A stretch of DNA of 64,000 bases, taken from assembly GCA_009763385.1 (NCBI GenBank), contig CM019822.1, positions 26,530,842 to 26,594,841 of the forward strand, given 5' to 3'. Origin of the DNA: Coix lacryma-jobi var. lacryma-jobi. Taxonomy: Eukaryota > Streptophyta > Magnoliopsida > Poales > Poaceae. The number at the start of each line of letters is the position of its first letter. The stretch's first letter is position 1. This document shows positions 8,931-20,363 of this stretch, one piece after another. The position numbers and the translations under genes were made by a program. The notes under the pieces were generated by a model. The model saw only the letters and a program-made list of their open reading frames with translations, ran no database searches and had not been told where the DNA came from.

Positions 8931-11305
8931 TGGCTGCTATTCATCCTCTCACTCATCAAATCGAAGATGTCTGACAGCGCAATAGCTTCATTCCTATCCA
9001 ATCCAACCCACCCCTCCCAATGGGATAGAATTAGTGGAAAATGAGGGCTTCATTTCCCTATCCCTGTCTGCCTCTATTTCCATATCCTTAAATCCAAACG
9101 TTGGATATTATTTCCATATAGCCTCATATCCCTATCTGACAGCTTTCGCATCTCAGTCCCTAGTCCCCCTCCCCATACAAGCAACCTAGAGGCATTGAGC
9201 ACTCTATAGAGTACAAAAGGCTTGAATAGAACATGTTTATATGTTTATAGCTTCTGTGTTCTGTTAATATTTGTAACAAAGATGTTCTGTTTTTCATGCT
9301 CACGGCTATTCAGATGCATGTATTTAGCTTCCACTTGAAACACAATTGTACAATCAAATTTGTTTTAAGACACTGAAATTCACATAACTGAAACCTAAGT
9401 TGCTTAAGAAATTGTAAATCGTTTCATCTCCTCGCAACTACATTTGTTAAATCATGTTACTTGTTCGGACATTTTTTGAGAATATGAAATTACTCCACGT
9501 TTTTCTTAGTAAGATCAACATGTAAGTATTACTATTTTTGCACTTCATGATCTGACAATTATGTCCTTGGAAAACCAAGATTAATAGGAGAAGCAGAGGT
9601 TCTAATTAGAAGTGAGCACAATTGACTGGATCGCTTTGGGTATGAGAATCTTCTATAGTTTATCTTTGAAATACATCCTTGCCTGTGTGGTTTACAGTTC
9701 TATATCTTTGAAATCTTATAGAAGAAAAAATGAATGGCAACATGGCTGTATTTGACTATCTGTATTAGAAATATTTTGTGTTTTTCAAACTACATAATTT
9801 TTAGTTCGCCGGAGGGTCCTAATGTTTTAGATATAATGATATGAGACTCAGCTTGCTACTCTTGTACATATACGGCTCTACATAATTTATGGTTGTATGC
9901 CTGTCTGCAATCAATGATCACGGAGGCTGCATGTTGCCCCTTGGTTATTTGCCCTTTAGTTCACTATAATTCTTGACTCCCATAATCCCATTGTAACTCA
10001 TGGACGTGAACCTAGTGTACTCTGTTTATAGAGCTTAGTTTCTCAAGTTTGTGCATAGGCAGGGCATCTCCCATGTTTTCTGCATGTCTTCAACACCATT
10101 TAATTTCTGTGTTATATGCCTGCTTTAACATTTAGACTCACTTGTGTTCATATGTTATTTGCCTCTGATCCAAAGTCTGCATTGGCACTCAAAAAGGTTA
10201 GTTTAAGCTTCTATATTTAGCACGAGATTTGTAGCTGGTTAGTTTTCTCATATTGAGGTTTGACCTTGAAACAACAATAGACTGAGGTTTAAAACAACAA
10301 CTCTTTGTTCTCGTCTAGATTTCCTTGCCCTAGATTATTTAATATGTTAGTTTTTTAACTGTGATTATTGGAACAGATTCATGGCCATTGGCAATTCCCT
10401 TCTCTCTGGTTTCTGTAGATTACTGCGAATAATTTCGCGGTTGTTTCTATAGATTGGTTTGAATTCCCTTTATCCACATGACACGATATTATTAGTCAAA
10501 CACTATTACTTGATGGATTTTGTGTCATGTATTTTATGGTTTTCTATGGTTTGATAATTTACAGATTCGACCAACACCACCATGATTCAGATGCGAAGTA
10601 CCTGGAAGATGACGCCCGCGAACCGTGATTACTCGACTTTGTCTTGGCCGCTTCCCCTCGTGTACAATCGGGATAATTGGAGTTGCTGGAAATGATGGAT
10701 ATGACCGACGCTGTCAAGTGGCTCAAGTTGACGGGTGTTTGGTGGCGGAGTTCTCGACGGCTACGTTTGTTTGGCGGCAGCGACGACGCGTGCAAGGCCA
10801 TAAGGTGTGGGTTGTGTGAGAGAAAACCAGAGGGTTTGCCAAGGCGTCGATTTCTATTCGTGGAGGCCGTAACCTGCTGATCATGATTTTCGTTGACCAG
10901 ATCGACTTTCCCTTTTTTTTCCTTTTTTCTGAGATCAAACCGGAGGTTGCATCCTTTTACTTTCCGCCAAAATCATGTCGGTCCTTGTGTGATGGGTCAG
11001 GTGGCCCACTTGTCGGTTGCATTTACGTCGGGGCTGATTTCGCCTCGTCGGGGGACAGGTGGGATTTTTTCGCACGGAGCGAGAGGACGGTGAAGCGATA
11101 TTTTTTCCGTACCAAACTTTTGTCCCATGTTTAGTCTTTTTAGTTGTGATGAGAGAAATACAATACATAAGTATGTCTCTCCTATAGTCAATAATAATAT
11201 ATAAACAAAATATATATATAAAAACATATTAACTTAACTAATAAATGTCTAAATTATAATTATTAAAATAAATGTAATTAAAGGATCCAAATGGGCTTAC
11301 ATTAA
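8931..11305. other. Low-copy-looking DNA, no supported gene
   Basis: About 1.6 kb of AT-moderate, intron-like sequence (8950-10560) is followed by a mixed-composition segment (10560-11110) with short overlapping open frames, then AT-rich DNA. None of the frames has a recognisable domain. Together with the GC patch at 8.2-8.9 kb it could be a decayed intron-containing gene, but I cannot support exon boundaries. Confidence 0.3.
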
Positions 11306-11488
11306 GACCTTATTTAGTTCTTAACCTAAAAATTTTCGTCCTGTCGCATCCAATGTTTGGACAATACATAGAGTATTAAATATTAAAAAAATAACTAATT
11401 GCACATGTTGCAACTAAATTATCAAACAAATTTTTTGAGCCTAATTAAACTACTTTTTTATGTGGTGCTACGGTAAGTACTTGCTAAT
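11306..11488. mobile_element. MITE, left half (split by Sirevirus A)
   Basis: It starts GACCTTATTTAGTTCT, whose inverted partner (ending GATCTAAACAAGGTT) lies at 29486, right after the Sirevirus A complex. Removing 11489-29328 and one copy of CTAAT rebuilds a ~335-bp MITE, the usual size for this group. It is the original landing site of Sirevirus A. The last 87 bp of this half were copied twice more, at 24461-24547 and 27299-27383. Confidence 0.75.
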
Positions 11489-12100
11489 TGAAAGTGCATT
11501 CGCCCCCATTGTGGGTTTTGGCTAATTAATGACAATCAAATTAGGGACTAACGGATTTAAAAAGGTATGTATGCAGGTGTTAGTCCTAGAAAGATTTGAA
11601 ATGTTGTAATCTCGTGGACAAAGCACGTTTGGATACATTTGGTCATAAAGATGCCTAGCTCAAGTGATAGTTTAAATTTTCAATTTTAAACTTGAGTTAT
11701 AGGTAAGCCGGACTATCAAGAGGGTCACAAATTATGTTGGCTAGATATGGAAAAAAGTGCTCAAATCGACTAACTATAGTTTGCTTGAGAGACACCGCAC
11801 AAACACGGACACATGGAGGGTTTTCTGTGCGGGCGGTAGTACCGCCAATGGGTTGTCGGTAGTACCGCCCGTGGCTTCCCCGCGCAGTGCTCAAAACATC
11901 CTCTCTGTGTTGGCTCAAAAATGGCCTAGCGGTAGTACCGCTATAGGGCCGGTACTACCGCCCCCGGTGGTACCGACCCTGGCCGGTAGTAAGCTTCGTT
12001 TCGTAGACCTCTCTGTTCGCGCATAAAATGACCTGGCGGTAGTACCGCCATAAGGTCGGTACTACCGCCCTCGGTGGTACCGACCCTGGTCGGTAGAAAG
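11489..12100 (+). mobile_element. Sirevirus A unit 1, left part of LTR
   Basis: The LTR starts TGAAAGTGCATTCGCC after the target site CTAAT (11484-11488) and matches 24548-25157 closely. It is cut at 12100 by insertion of Sirevirus B in its palindrome-rich zone and resumes at 22300. Confidence 0.9.
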
Positions 12101-14067
12101 TGAAAGGTCCTAAATGGCTAGAGGGGGGGGTGAATAGCCTATAGAAATTCTTCAACAACACTTAAACAAACTTGTTATACAACTAAATGGCGTAGCAAAG
12201 ATAGCGCTAGCTCTACAAAAGTGCAAGCCACCTATCCACAATGTGAAACACTACACAAGATAGGAAACTAGAATAGCAACAACATAAAAATATAAATGTA
12301 CAAGAATAAAATACATCAAGAGATAGGAGTATGTATACCGATCCGCAAGAGATTAATAAATGAATATCAATGAATACCACGGAGACAAGTTGACACAATT
12401 ATTTTTCCTCCGAGGTTCACTTGCTTGCCGGCAAGCTACGTCCCCGTTGTAGCGATACACCCACTTGGAGGTTCACGCGCTAATAGGCATCACACGCCTA
12501 ACCCTCAATAGGGTGCCGCACAACCAACACAAGATGGGGATCCACAAGCTACGAGCAATCCACTAGAGTTACCTTTGGCGCTCCGCCGGGGAAGGTACAA
12601 GAAACCCCTTACAAATCACCGGAGATGGCCACGAACAATCACCACTCGTGCCTAATCTCCTCCGCTGCTCCAAGCCGTCTAGGTGCGGCAACCACCAAGA
12701 GTAATAAGAATATCCGCAGCAAAACACAATCGCCAAGTGCCACTAGATGCAAACTCACAAGCAAATGCACTTGGATCTCTCGATCTCACTTGGATTCGCA
12801 CTAACAAGCAAAGAGATCGAAGGGAGGGATTAAATCTTGCTCAAGAGGATGTTCAAGAAGTCAGAGAGTCAAGAAGAACCCCCCAAGGCGGCCACGTTCA
12901 ATATATAGGGAAGGGCGCGCGGCGGCCCGAACCCTACCTTCCTGCGCATGGTCGGTAGTACCGACCCCTCCTGGGCGGTACCACCGACAGAGTCAAACTA
13001 GCCGTTTCCCGTACGTCCCGCTGATTTAGGCGAGGCACCGACTTCGGTCGGTACCTCCGAGGTCGGTAGTACCGAGGTGATGGCGGTACTACCGCCAGGC
13101 CAAAAAACGCCGCGACCAGAGAGCTCTGCGAAAAACCAGTCACTACCGCCTTGCCTCGGTACCACCGTGGGCGGTAGTACCGAGGTAATGGCGGTACTAC
13201 CGGCAAGCCATTTTCGAAAACAACAGAGAGCCTCGCGAAAAACTCGCCAACCACCGGCCAGGCCCGGTACAACCGATCCCGGTGGTACCGGGGTTATAGC
13301 GGTACCACCGGTAGGCCTTTTTCAAACAACAGAGAGCTCTGCAAAACACTCATGCCCATGGTACCTTAACCGCACACACAAACACCCCATGACCCTCCAT
13401 CCCACCTGGTACAACCCCCTCCTCACCAACCACGACCGCCGCTCGGGGTAATGGACTCCGCTAGGAAAACCCGCCTCGAACAGAGAGGTCTGCACGCTGC
13501 CTCTTGGGCGGTACCACGACCACACCAGTTCGGTCGGTACCACCGACAACACACACAGAAACTCCATTATCTTCTCTGTTTTGATCCAAAACTATTTCAA
13601 CAACTTCTCCTTTGCAAATGTGCTAACCCACCAAGTGTTTATCATCTTGTGCAAGTGTGTTAGCATTTTCACAATCATTTTCAAGGATTCGAGTTAGCAC
13701 ACTAGGTCCTAATGCATATGCATGTATGAATTCACCTAGTGGCACTTGATAACCGCGATCACTGAGATATTCCCCTCTTAATAGTACGGCTATCTATCCT
13801 AAACGCACTCACACCCTCTATGGTGTCTTGAGTGCCAAAACAAAATTCCTATTTATACCTTTGCCTTGATCTCCATAGGATTTTGCTTTTCTTCTTCTTC
13901 GTCTTCCAAATGTGAGGCGCTTGATCTATCTTTTGGCCATCACCACCAATATCATGATCGTCATTTAGCTCCCACATATGATGTGTACCAACCTAGCTCA
14001 TAAGCACTTCATGACATGGTTAGTACACTAGGTGACATCAATTACCCAAAACCAACAAGGACTTTCA
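12101..14067 (-). mobile_element. Sirevirus B 3' LTR (left copy)
   Basis: This 1967-bp LTR has plus-strand ends TGAAAGGTCC and AAGGACTTTCA and is homologous to 20364-22299. It contains its own cluster of CGGTAGTACC near-palindromes (about 12950-13550). It is the 3' LTR of a minus-strand element because the polypurine tract abuts it at 14069 and the primer site abuts the other copy. The stretch 13370-13470 differs strongly from the partner LTR. Confidence 0.9.
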
Positions 14068-14630
14068 ATCTCCCCCTTTTGGGTAATTGATGACAACCTT
14101 TTACAAAGATATATTTGAAAATTTGAATCACCTCTACTAGTATTAGCTCCCCCTACATATGTGCTATAGTGTTTGGTTCAAGTTCAGCACATATGCACAG
14201 ATATGAAATGTGGGAGAGTAACACTATCAAATGATGCTAAGGTGTAAAGAATGGACCTTTGAAGCGTGATACCAATCGGAGTTGCCAATTTTCATCATCC
14301 TTAGCACCATGGTTAGCTAGACTTAAAAACAAACACTAGATACCTCATGAGATCAACATTATATGAAAGGATCTAGTGTCACTTGTAAAAGCAACTCACA
14401 TCTAGCTACCACTTATGCATGCTAGTGCACAAATCATCATTCAAATTTTATTCCTAGCATACATCACACAAGCATGTGTATTGAATTTAAACTTATGCAA
14501 TGCAATCACTCATATGAATATGCACATTCAAATGCAACAATAAGTTCATGAGCTTGCTCCCCCTACTTGTGTGCTTAAATTTTAATTGATCCTCCCTTTG
14601 TTGTATATATCTTAACCATTCTCCCCCTTT
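14068..14630 (-). other. Polypurine tract and PPT-like repeats of Sirevirus B
   Basis: On the minus strand the tract adjacent to the LTR (14069-14083) reads CCCAAAAGGGGGAGA. Further PPT-like copies occur upstream at about 14146-14156 (GTAGGGGGAGC), 14556-14565 (the same) and 14620-14630 (AAAGGGGGAG). Multiple PPT-like copies before the 3' LTR are an established Sirevirus hallmark, supporting the lineage and minus orientation. Confidence 0.75.
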
Positions 14631-15064
14631 GTCATTAAGTACCATAAAAGGCACACCAATTTTAGTAGGAGTTAAGTTAATCAAAGAGTGATCAAGTGTG
14701 GTTCAACCTAGCAAACAAACATAAGATATTTAACACGGTTTGCTCTAGAGTAAGCTTCTTCACACATCTTTCAATGGTTATCTTACTCACGTCGGTTAAA
14801 CCCTTGAAAGCTTGTTTCCAAGATCAAACACTAGGTTCACAAGCCCATAAGCATGTCATATGCTACCACTAGATCATATCAAACATAGAAGCAATAGTGG
14901 TACCATATGTACACCCAAAGTATTTTATTTTCATGAATGACCCTATAAGATGCAAGGAATGACTAAATGCACTAAACATATCCTTAGCAAGAATGAATGT
15001 CATGCCACACAATTTTACCTTTGCTTTGTTGAAGGAGAGGCATGTCATATAAACGGAGGGTGCA

Positions 15065-15570
15065 TCAACTCATATTTGAGAAATCAAGTATATTCAATTC
15101 ATTCCTTAGCTTGCAAAATCTCTTTTCATCAAGTGGCTTGGTGAATATATCGGCAAGTTGATCATCGGTACCAACACTCTCAATTGAAATATCTCCCTTT
15201 TGTTGATGGTCTCTTATGAAGTGATGGCGAATGTCAATGTGCTTTGTTCTTGAATGTTGTACTGGATTGTTGGTGAGCTTCACTGCACTCTCATTGTCAC
15301 ATAACAATGGTACTTGTTTGAATTTAATTCCAAGTCATCCAAAGTTGCTTTCATCCAAAGTAATTGAGCACAACAACTTCCTGCGGATATGTATTCTGCT
15401 TCGGCTGTTGAAAGTGCAACACTGTTTTGCTTTTTCGATGACCATGATACAAGTGATCTTCCAAGTAATTGACATGTGCCCGATGTGCTTTTTCTATCAA
15501 CCTTGCATCCTGCATAGTCGGAGTCCGAATATCCAATCAACTCAAAGTTTGACCCCTTGGGATACCACAA
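15065..15570 (-). pseudogene. Sirevirus B RNase H domain
   Basis: This is the C-terminal part of the Copia polyprotein, which degrades the RNA strand during reverse transcription. Two overlapping frames cover it: the first has GYSDSDYAGC, RKSTSGTCQLLG, SWSSKKQNSVALSTAEAEY; the second has LCDNESAVKLTNNPV, HSRTKHIDIRHHFIRD and DIFTKPLD. The catalytic D, E and D positions (DSDYAG, AEAEY, CDNESA) are visible. The frame changes near 15290. The order RT then RNase H, read right to left, fits a minus-strand Copia element. Confidence 0.9.
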
Positions 15571-15598
15571 TCCAACATTTGTGTGTGCTTCAAGTATC

Positions 15599-16402
15599 TC
15601 AATATTCTTTAGTTGCCTTCAAGTGACTCTCTCTTGGTGAGGCTTGAAATCTTGCACACATGCATACACTAAACATCACATCCGGCCTAGAAGCGGTCAC
15701 ATAAAGTAAGTTTCCAATCATAGACCGATACAACTTTTGATCCACCATGTTGCCACTAGCATCACTATCCAAATGTCCATTTGTTCCCATAGGTGTACTA
15801 ATAGCTTTTGCATCATCTAGACCAAACTTCTTAAGCATATCTTTGATGTACTTGCCTTGACTCACGAAAGTACCCATTCTTCATTTGCTTGACTTGAAGA
15901 CCAAGGAAGTAACTAAGCTCTCCAATCATAGACATCTCAAACTCATTTGCCATCATATTCCCAAACTCTTCACAAAACTCTTGGTTGGTTGACCCAAAAA
16001 TAATATCATCAACATATATTTGCAACACAAACAAGTCTTTGCCAATCTTCTTGGTGAAGAGAGTAGTATCAACCTTGCCCATCTTGAACCCTTTAGAGAG
16101 TAGGAAATCTCTCAACCTCTCGTACCAGCTCTTGGTGCTTGCTTCAAACCATACAACGCCTTCTTGAGCTTGTAAACATGGTTGGGCTTCTTGTCATCTT
16201 CAAAACCGGGAGGTTGTTCTACAAATACTAATTCATTGATATATCCATTTAGAAACGCACTTTTGACATCCATTTGATATAACTTGATATTATGAGCACA
16301 TGCATAAGCCAATAGAATTCTAATTGCTTCCATTCTTGCGACCGGTGCATATGTTTCTCCAAAATCAAGACCTTCAACTTGAGTGTAGCCTTGAGCTACC
16401 AA
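15599..16402 (-). pseudogene. Sirevirus B reverse transcriptase
   Basis: The reverse transcriptase copies element RNA into DNA in cytoplasmic particles. Visible motifs in order are VAQGYTQVEGLDFGETYAPV, QMDVKSAFLNGYI, EQPPGFED, LKKALYGLKQAPRA (16112-16402), then the catalytic IYVDDIIFGS box and ELSYFLGLQVKQ (15831-16115), then STPMGTN and YRSMIGNLLYVTASRPDV (15599-15877). The domain is spread over three frames, with breaks near 16112 and 15850. The catalytic YVDD is intact, so the breaks may be recent or partly consensus errors. As it stands no single open frame covers it. Confidence 0.92.
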
Positions 16403-16621
16403 TCTTGCTTTGTTTTCTTACAACTATCCCATCTTGATCTTGCTTATTTCGAAATACCCATTTGGTTCCAATTACATTGTAGTTCTTTGGTCTCTCAACA
16501 AGTTCCCAAACTTGGTTGCGGGTGAGTTGTTTAGCTCTTCATGCATAGCATTTACCCAATCAACATCCATCAATGCATCTTCTATCTTGGTTGGCTCGAA
16601 CGATGACACAAAGAAAAATGC

Positions 16622-17539
16622 TCACAAAATATGCAATCTTGATCTTGTTTGCACACCACTTCTAATATCCCCCACAATTTGATCTATGGGATGATCCCTT
16701 GCAATATTGGTTGGTTGGAGGATTTGCACTTGATTGCTTGGTTGAGATGAACTAGCTTGTTGATCTTCACTAGCACTTGATTGATCATGAGAACCACTAG
16801 CTTGATTTGCATCAACTTGCACATTTGACGAGAACATTTGGTCATCTTCATTATCATTCACTTGTCTTGGCCTAATATCACCAATATCCATATTCTTCAT
16901 TGCATTTGACAATTGAGTGCCTCTCACATCATTAAGATTTTCATTCCCTTCTTGAGAGCCCTTAGTTTCATCAAATTCAACATCATGCACTTCTTCCATA
17001 ATACCACTAGCCAAGTTCCAAACTCTATATGCTTTGCTTGTTGTTGAATATCCAAGTAAGAATCCTTCATCACATTTCTTCTCAAATTTGCTCAATCTTG
17101 CACCTTTCTTCAATATATAACATTTGCAACCAAAACTCTAAAGTATGCGATGTTTGGCTTTCTTCCATTTAATAGCTCATATGGTGTCTTCTCTAGCATG
17201 CCATGGCAATAGAGACGGTTGCTACAATAGCAAGCCGTATTGATAGCTTCGGCCAAAAAGAATGACTGACATTGTATTCACTGAGCATAGACCTTGCCAT
17301 ATCAATCAAAGTTCTGTTCTTCCTTTCAACAATCCCATTTGATTGAGGAGTATACTTGGGTGAGAATTGATGTCTAATGCCAAAGTCATCACACACTCAT
17401 CAATTCTTGTATTCTTAAATTCACTCCCATTGTCACTTCTAACTTTCTTGATTGTTGTTTCAAACTCATTCTGACATCTCTTGACAAAGTTTTTGAAGAT
17501 CTCAAAAGTTTCACTTTTATCACTAAGAAGAAGACCCAT
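16622..17539 (-). pseudogene. Sirevirus B integrase
   Basis: Integrase inserts the cDNA into host DNA. The catalytic core is seen in KVRSDNGSEFKN (17306-17539, the second D) and in FGIRHQFSPKYTPQSNGIVERKNRTL (17193-17396, with the glutamate of VERKNR). The C-terminal region KFEKKCDEGFLLGYSTTSKAY and an acidic linker follow (16622-17113). Frame breaks fall near 17390 and 17190. Upstream (17540-18300) the GAG-pre-integrase region is too decayed to delimit. Confidence 0.88.
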
Positions 17540-18371
17540 GTGTATCTAGTGTAATCATCCACTATCACAAAACCATATTTTTTCCACCGATGCTAGTGTA
17601 TGTTGTTGGTCCAAATAAATCCATGTGCAATAACTCAAATGCTTTACTGGTACTCATCATGCTTTTCTTAGGATGGGTGTTACCAACTTGTTTTCCAGCT
17701 TGACAAGACTACAAAGTTTATCCTTCTCAAATGTGACATCTTTCAAGCCTCTAACTAATCATGTTTCACTATTTTGTTCAACTGTTTCATTCCAACATGA
17801 CCAAGCTTCTATGCCATAACCAACCCAAACCAGATTTAGTGAACAAGCATGTTGACAACTGGGTTTCACTAGCATTGAAATCAACCAAGTATAGGTTCTC
17901 ATATCTAAATCCCTTGAATATCAATTAGAACCATCTACACTTATGATTTCTACATCATCAACTCCAAAAATGCATTTGAAACCAAGATCACACAACTGAG
18001 CGACTGACAGTAGATTGAAGTTCAAGCTCTCACTAGCAACACATTTGAAATGCTCATGTCATTGGATATTGCAATCTTACCAAGCCCTTTAACCTTGCCT
18101 TTTCCATTGTCACCAAATGTGATAGAGTCAAACCATGATTGCCACTTGAATTGATTGAATCGAACATTCTGAATCTCCTGTCATATGTTGAGTGCACCCA
18201 CTATCAAGCACCCATGCCTTCCTCCGGCTTTATAGTTGACCTACAAGAACAAATCAATTCTTTTTAGGTACCAAACCTTTTTGGGTCCTCCAAGATTAGT
18301 GACCAAACTCTTTGGTACCCAAATGGCTTTCTTCTTTGAGCCCACAATTGGTGCACCAATGAATTTAGCTT

Positions 18372-19935
18372 TCACACCATTAACACCTCTGTAAGTAAAT
18401 AGCAAGAATCAAACTGAATAGAGGATACATTAGCAATCTTGTTCTTGTTTTTGCAATATAGCTCTATATGCCCCCTTTGCTTGCATCTAGTGCAAAACCG
18501 ACCATTGCTCTTCACAAAACTAGTTTTGTGAGTAGCAAAAGCCGCCTTGCCATTCTTGGGGGTATAGCCCAATCCCTCTTTGTGGAGAGAAAGCGTTGGC
18601 TACCCAAGCACTTAAGCAAGCGGCGCCTCACCACCATAGGCTTTACCCATGGCGTGAGTGAGCTCATTTACCTCCTTCTTCAAGATGTCTCATTTTCAAC
18701 CATGAGTGAGGCATCACAAGTGAAGCCATCATCCATAGATGAAGTAGTAGTGGTAGATGATGAGCTACATGAAGGGTTAGTAGCAGCAACAATAATAGGC
18801 TTATAGAAAGATTCATCATTATATCACAAGCTATGCCTATGTCACATGTTTTAACCACTTTTTCAGTTTTAGCTTGATCAACAAGTGAGGAGTGAGCTTC
18901 CTTAAGCTTAGTGTGAGCATTGCCAAGCTCCTCATGGGCTTCCGCCAGCCTCTCATGAGTAGCATTGAGCTCCTCAAAGGATTCTCCAGAGCTTTTAGTC
19001 TCTTTTGCAATTCTTTGCACCCTTTCTTTCTCTTTTTATCAAAATGTTTCTCTAGCATCATCAAGCATTTCAATTAATCATCTTTAGTGGGTTCATCATC
19101 ATCACTATCATCACTATCACTCTCATCATCATCAGATAGTACCTTTGTGGCCTTAGCCATGAAGCATGATGGAGTATCGAAGATTGAAGGCTTGTTGTTG
19201 ATAGCAATACTTGCAAGTGCCTTCTTCTTGCTTGTCTTGTGATCTTCATTATCACTATCTTCATCACTATCACTTGTGGAAGCATCACTATCCCAAGTGA
19301 CCAGTATGATTGCCCTTCTTCCTTCTTCTTCGTGTAACTCTTCTTTTCTTTCTTCTCCCTCTTCTTGTCCTTCTTGTTGTCATTGTCGTCATTTTCACTG
19401 TTGTTGGGGCATTGAGCAATGAGATGGTCCTTGCTACCGCACTTGAAGCACCTTCTTGGTTCACCTTATTCTTGTATGATGTCTTCTTCCTTCTTGCCCG
19501 GTAGCCCTTCTTCTTCATGAATTTGCCAAATCTTTTAACAAATAAGGCCATCTCTCTCTTCATCATCACTAGCATTGGGAGCAATCATCTTCACTTGATT
19601 CTTCCTTCTTTACTTTTCCCTTGCTCTTGGTCTTGGATGATGATTTTGTGGCTTTGAATGCCACACTTTTTTCTTTTCATCCTTCTTCTTCTTCTTCTTC
19701 ATATTTCTTTCTTCTCTATATGTGTCATCGGTCATCACATCTCCAAGTACTTGGTTTGGTGTCCTTGTGTCACAACCACTTCTTACTAGCAAAGTAACCA
19801 ACATACCAAACCTCTTTGGGAGGCATCTCAAGAACTTTGTGAGAAGTCGTGTCCTTCACTTCTTCCCAAGTGCCTTTAGATCATTGACTATGCACTTGTA
19901 GCCTATTGAACATCTCCGGCACACTTTCATCTTCC
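18372..19935 (-). pseudogene. Sirevirus B gag C-terminal region with zinc knuckle
   Basis: A CCHC knuckle (FCTRCKQRGHIELYCKN; C-X2-C-X4-H-X4-C) near 18440-18510 identifies nucleocapsid. Upstream (18660-19600) is a low-complexity region of DDE/KKK codons and a helical ANERLAEAHEELG-like stretch, broken over several frames. A second partial cysteine motif seems to lie near 19430. This part would bind element RNA. Confidence 0.75.
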
Positions 19936-19936
19936 T

Positions 19937-20305
19937 TCATCTTGAAGCTTGCAAACTTCTCCTTGAGAATATAAGCCTTTGCTCCCTTGACTGCTTGAGT
20001 GCCCTCAGATATGACTCTTCTAGTTTCTTCCATGCCTCATTAGCCAGTTCCATGCCCTTGATTTGCTCAAATACATTTGCATCAATAGCATCATGAATAG
20101 CACTGAGAGCAATATCATTGTTTTGCATCTTCTCTTCTTCGGCATTGGTGAGATGCTCTGGATCAACTATCTCAATCTTTGTTTCTACCACACTCCAAAT
20201 TTTTCTATTGATTGACTTGATGTGAGTAGTCATCTTTGCCTTCCAATAACTGTAGTTTGTGCCATCAAATTGGGGTGGCCTTTTAGTGTTGTTGATATGA
20301 GCCAT
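19937..20305 (-). pseudogene. Sirevirus B gag N-terminal region
   Basis: The likely start ATG (20303-20305) opens MAHINNTKRPPQFDGTNY, followed by WKAKMTTHIKSIN, AIHDAIDANVFEQIKG and EAWKKLEESY. This is the UBN2/DUF4219-type capsid domain of plant Copia elements. The open frame extends further upstream (to 20362) but the MAHI start fits the family better. It breaks up near 19940. It lies about 45 bp downstream of the primer site on the minus strand. Confidence 0.88.
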
Positions 20306-20349
20306 TTTGACACCGAAGGTTGTTAAGCCTTGAATAAACCGGTGACCTT

Positions 20350-20361
20350 GCTCTGATACCA
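20350..20361 (-). other. Sirevirus B primer-binding site
   Basis: The minus strand reads TGGTATCAGAGC two bases inside the right LTR (20364), complementary to initiator Met-tRNA. It sets the orientation: right LTR is 5', left LTR is 3'. Confidence 0.92.
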
Positions 20362-20363
20362 CT

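Noticed and set aside
15231..15626. Plus-strand frames over the pol region (for example 131 codons)
   Set aside because: Antisense to clear RNase H and reverse transcriptase sequence on the minus strand.
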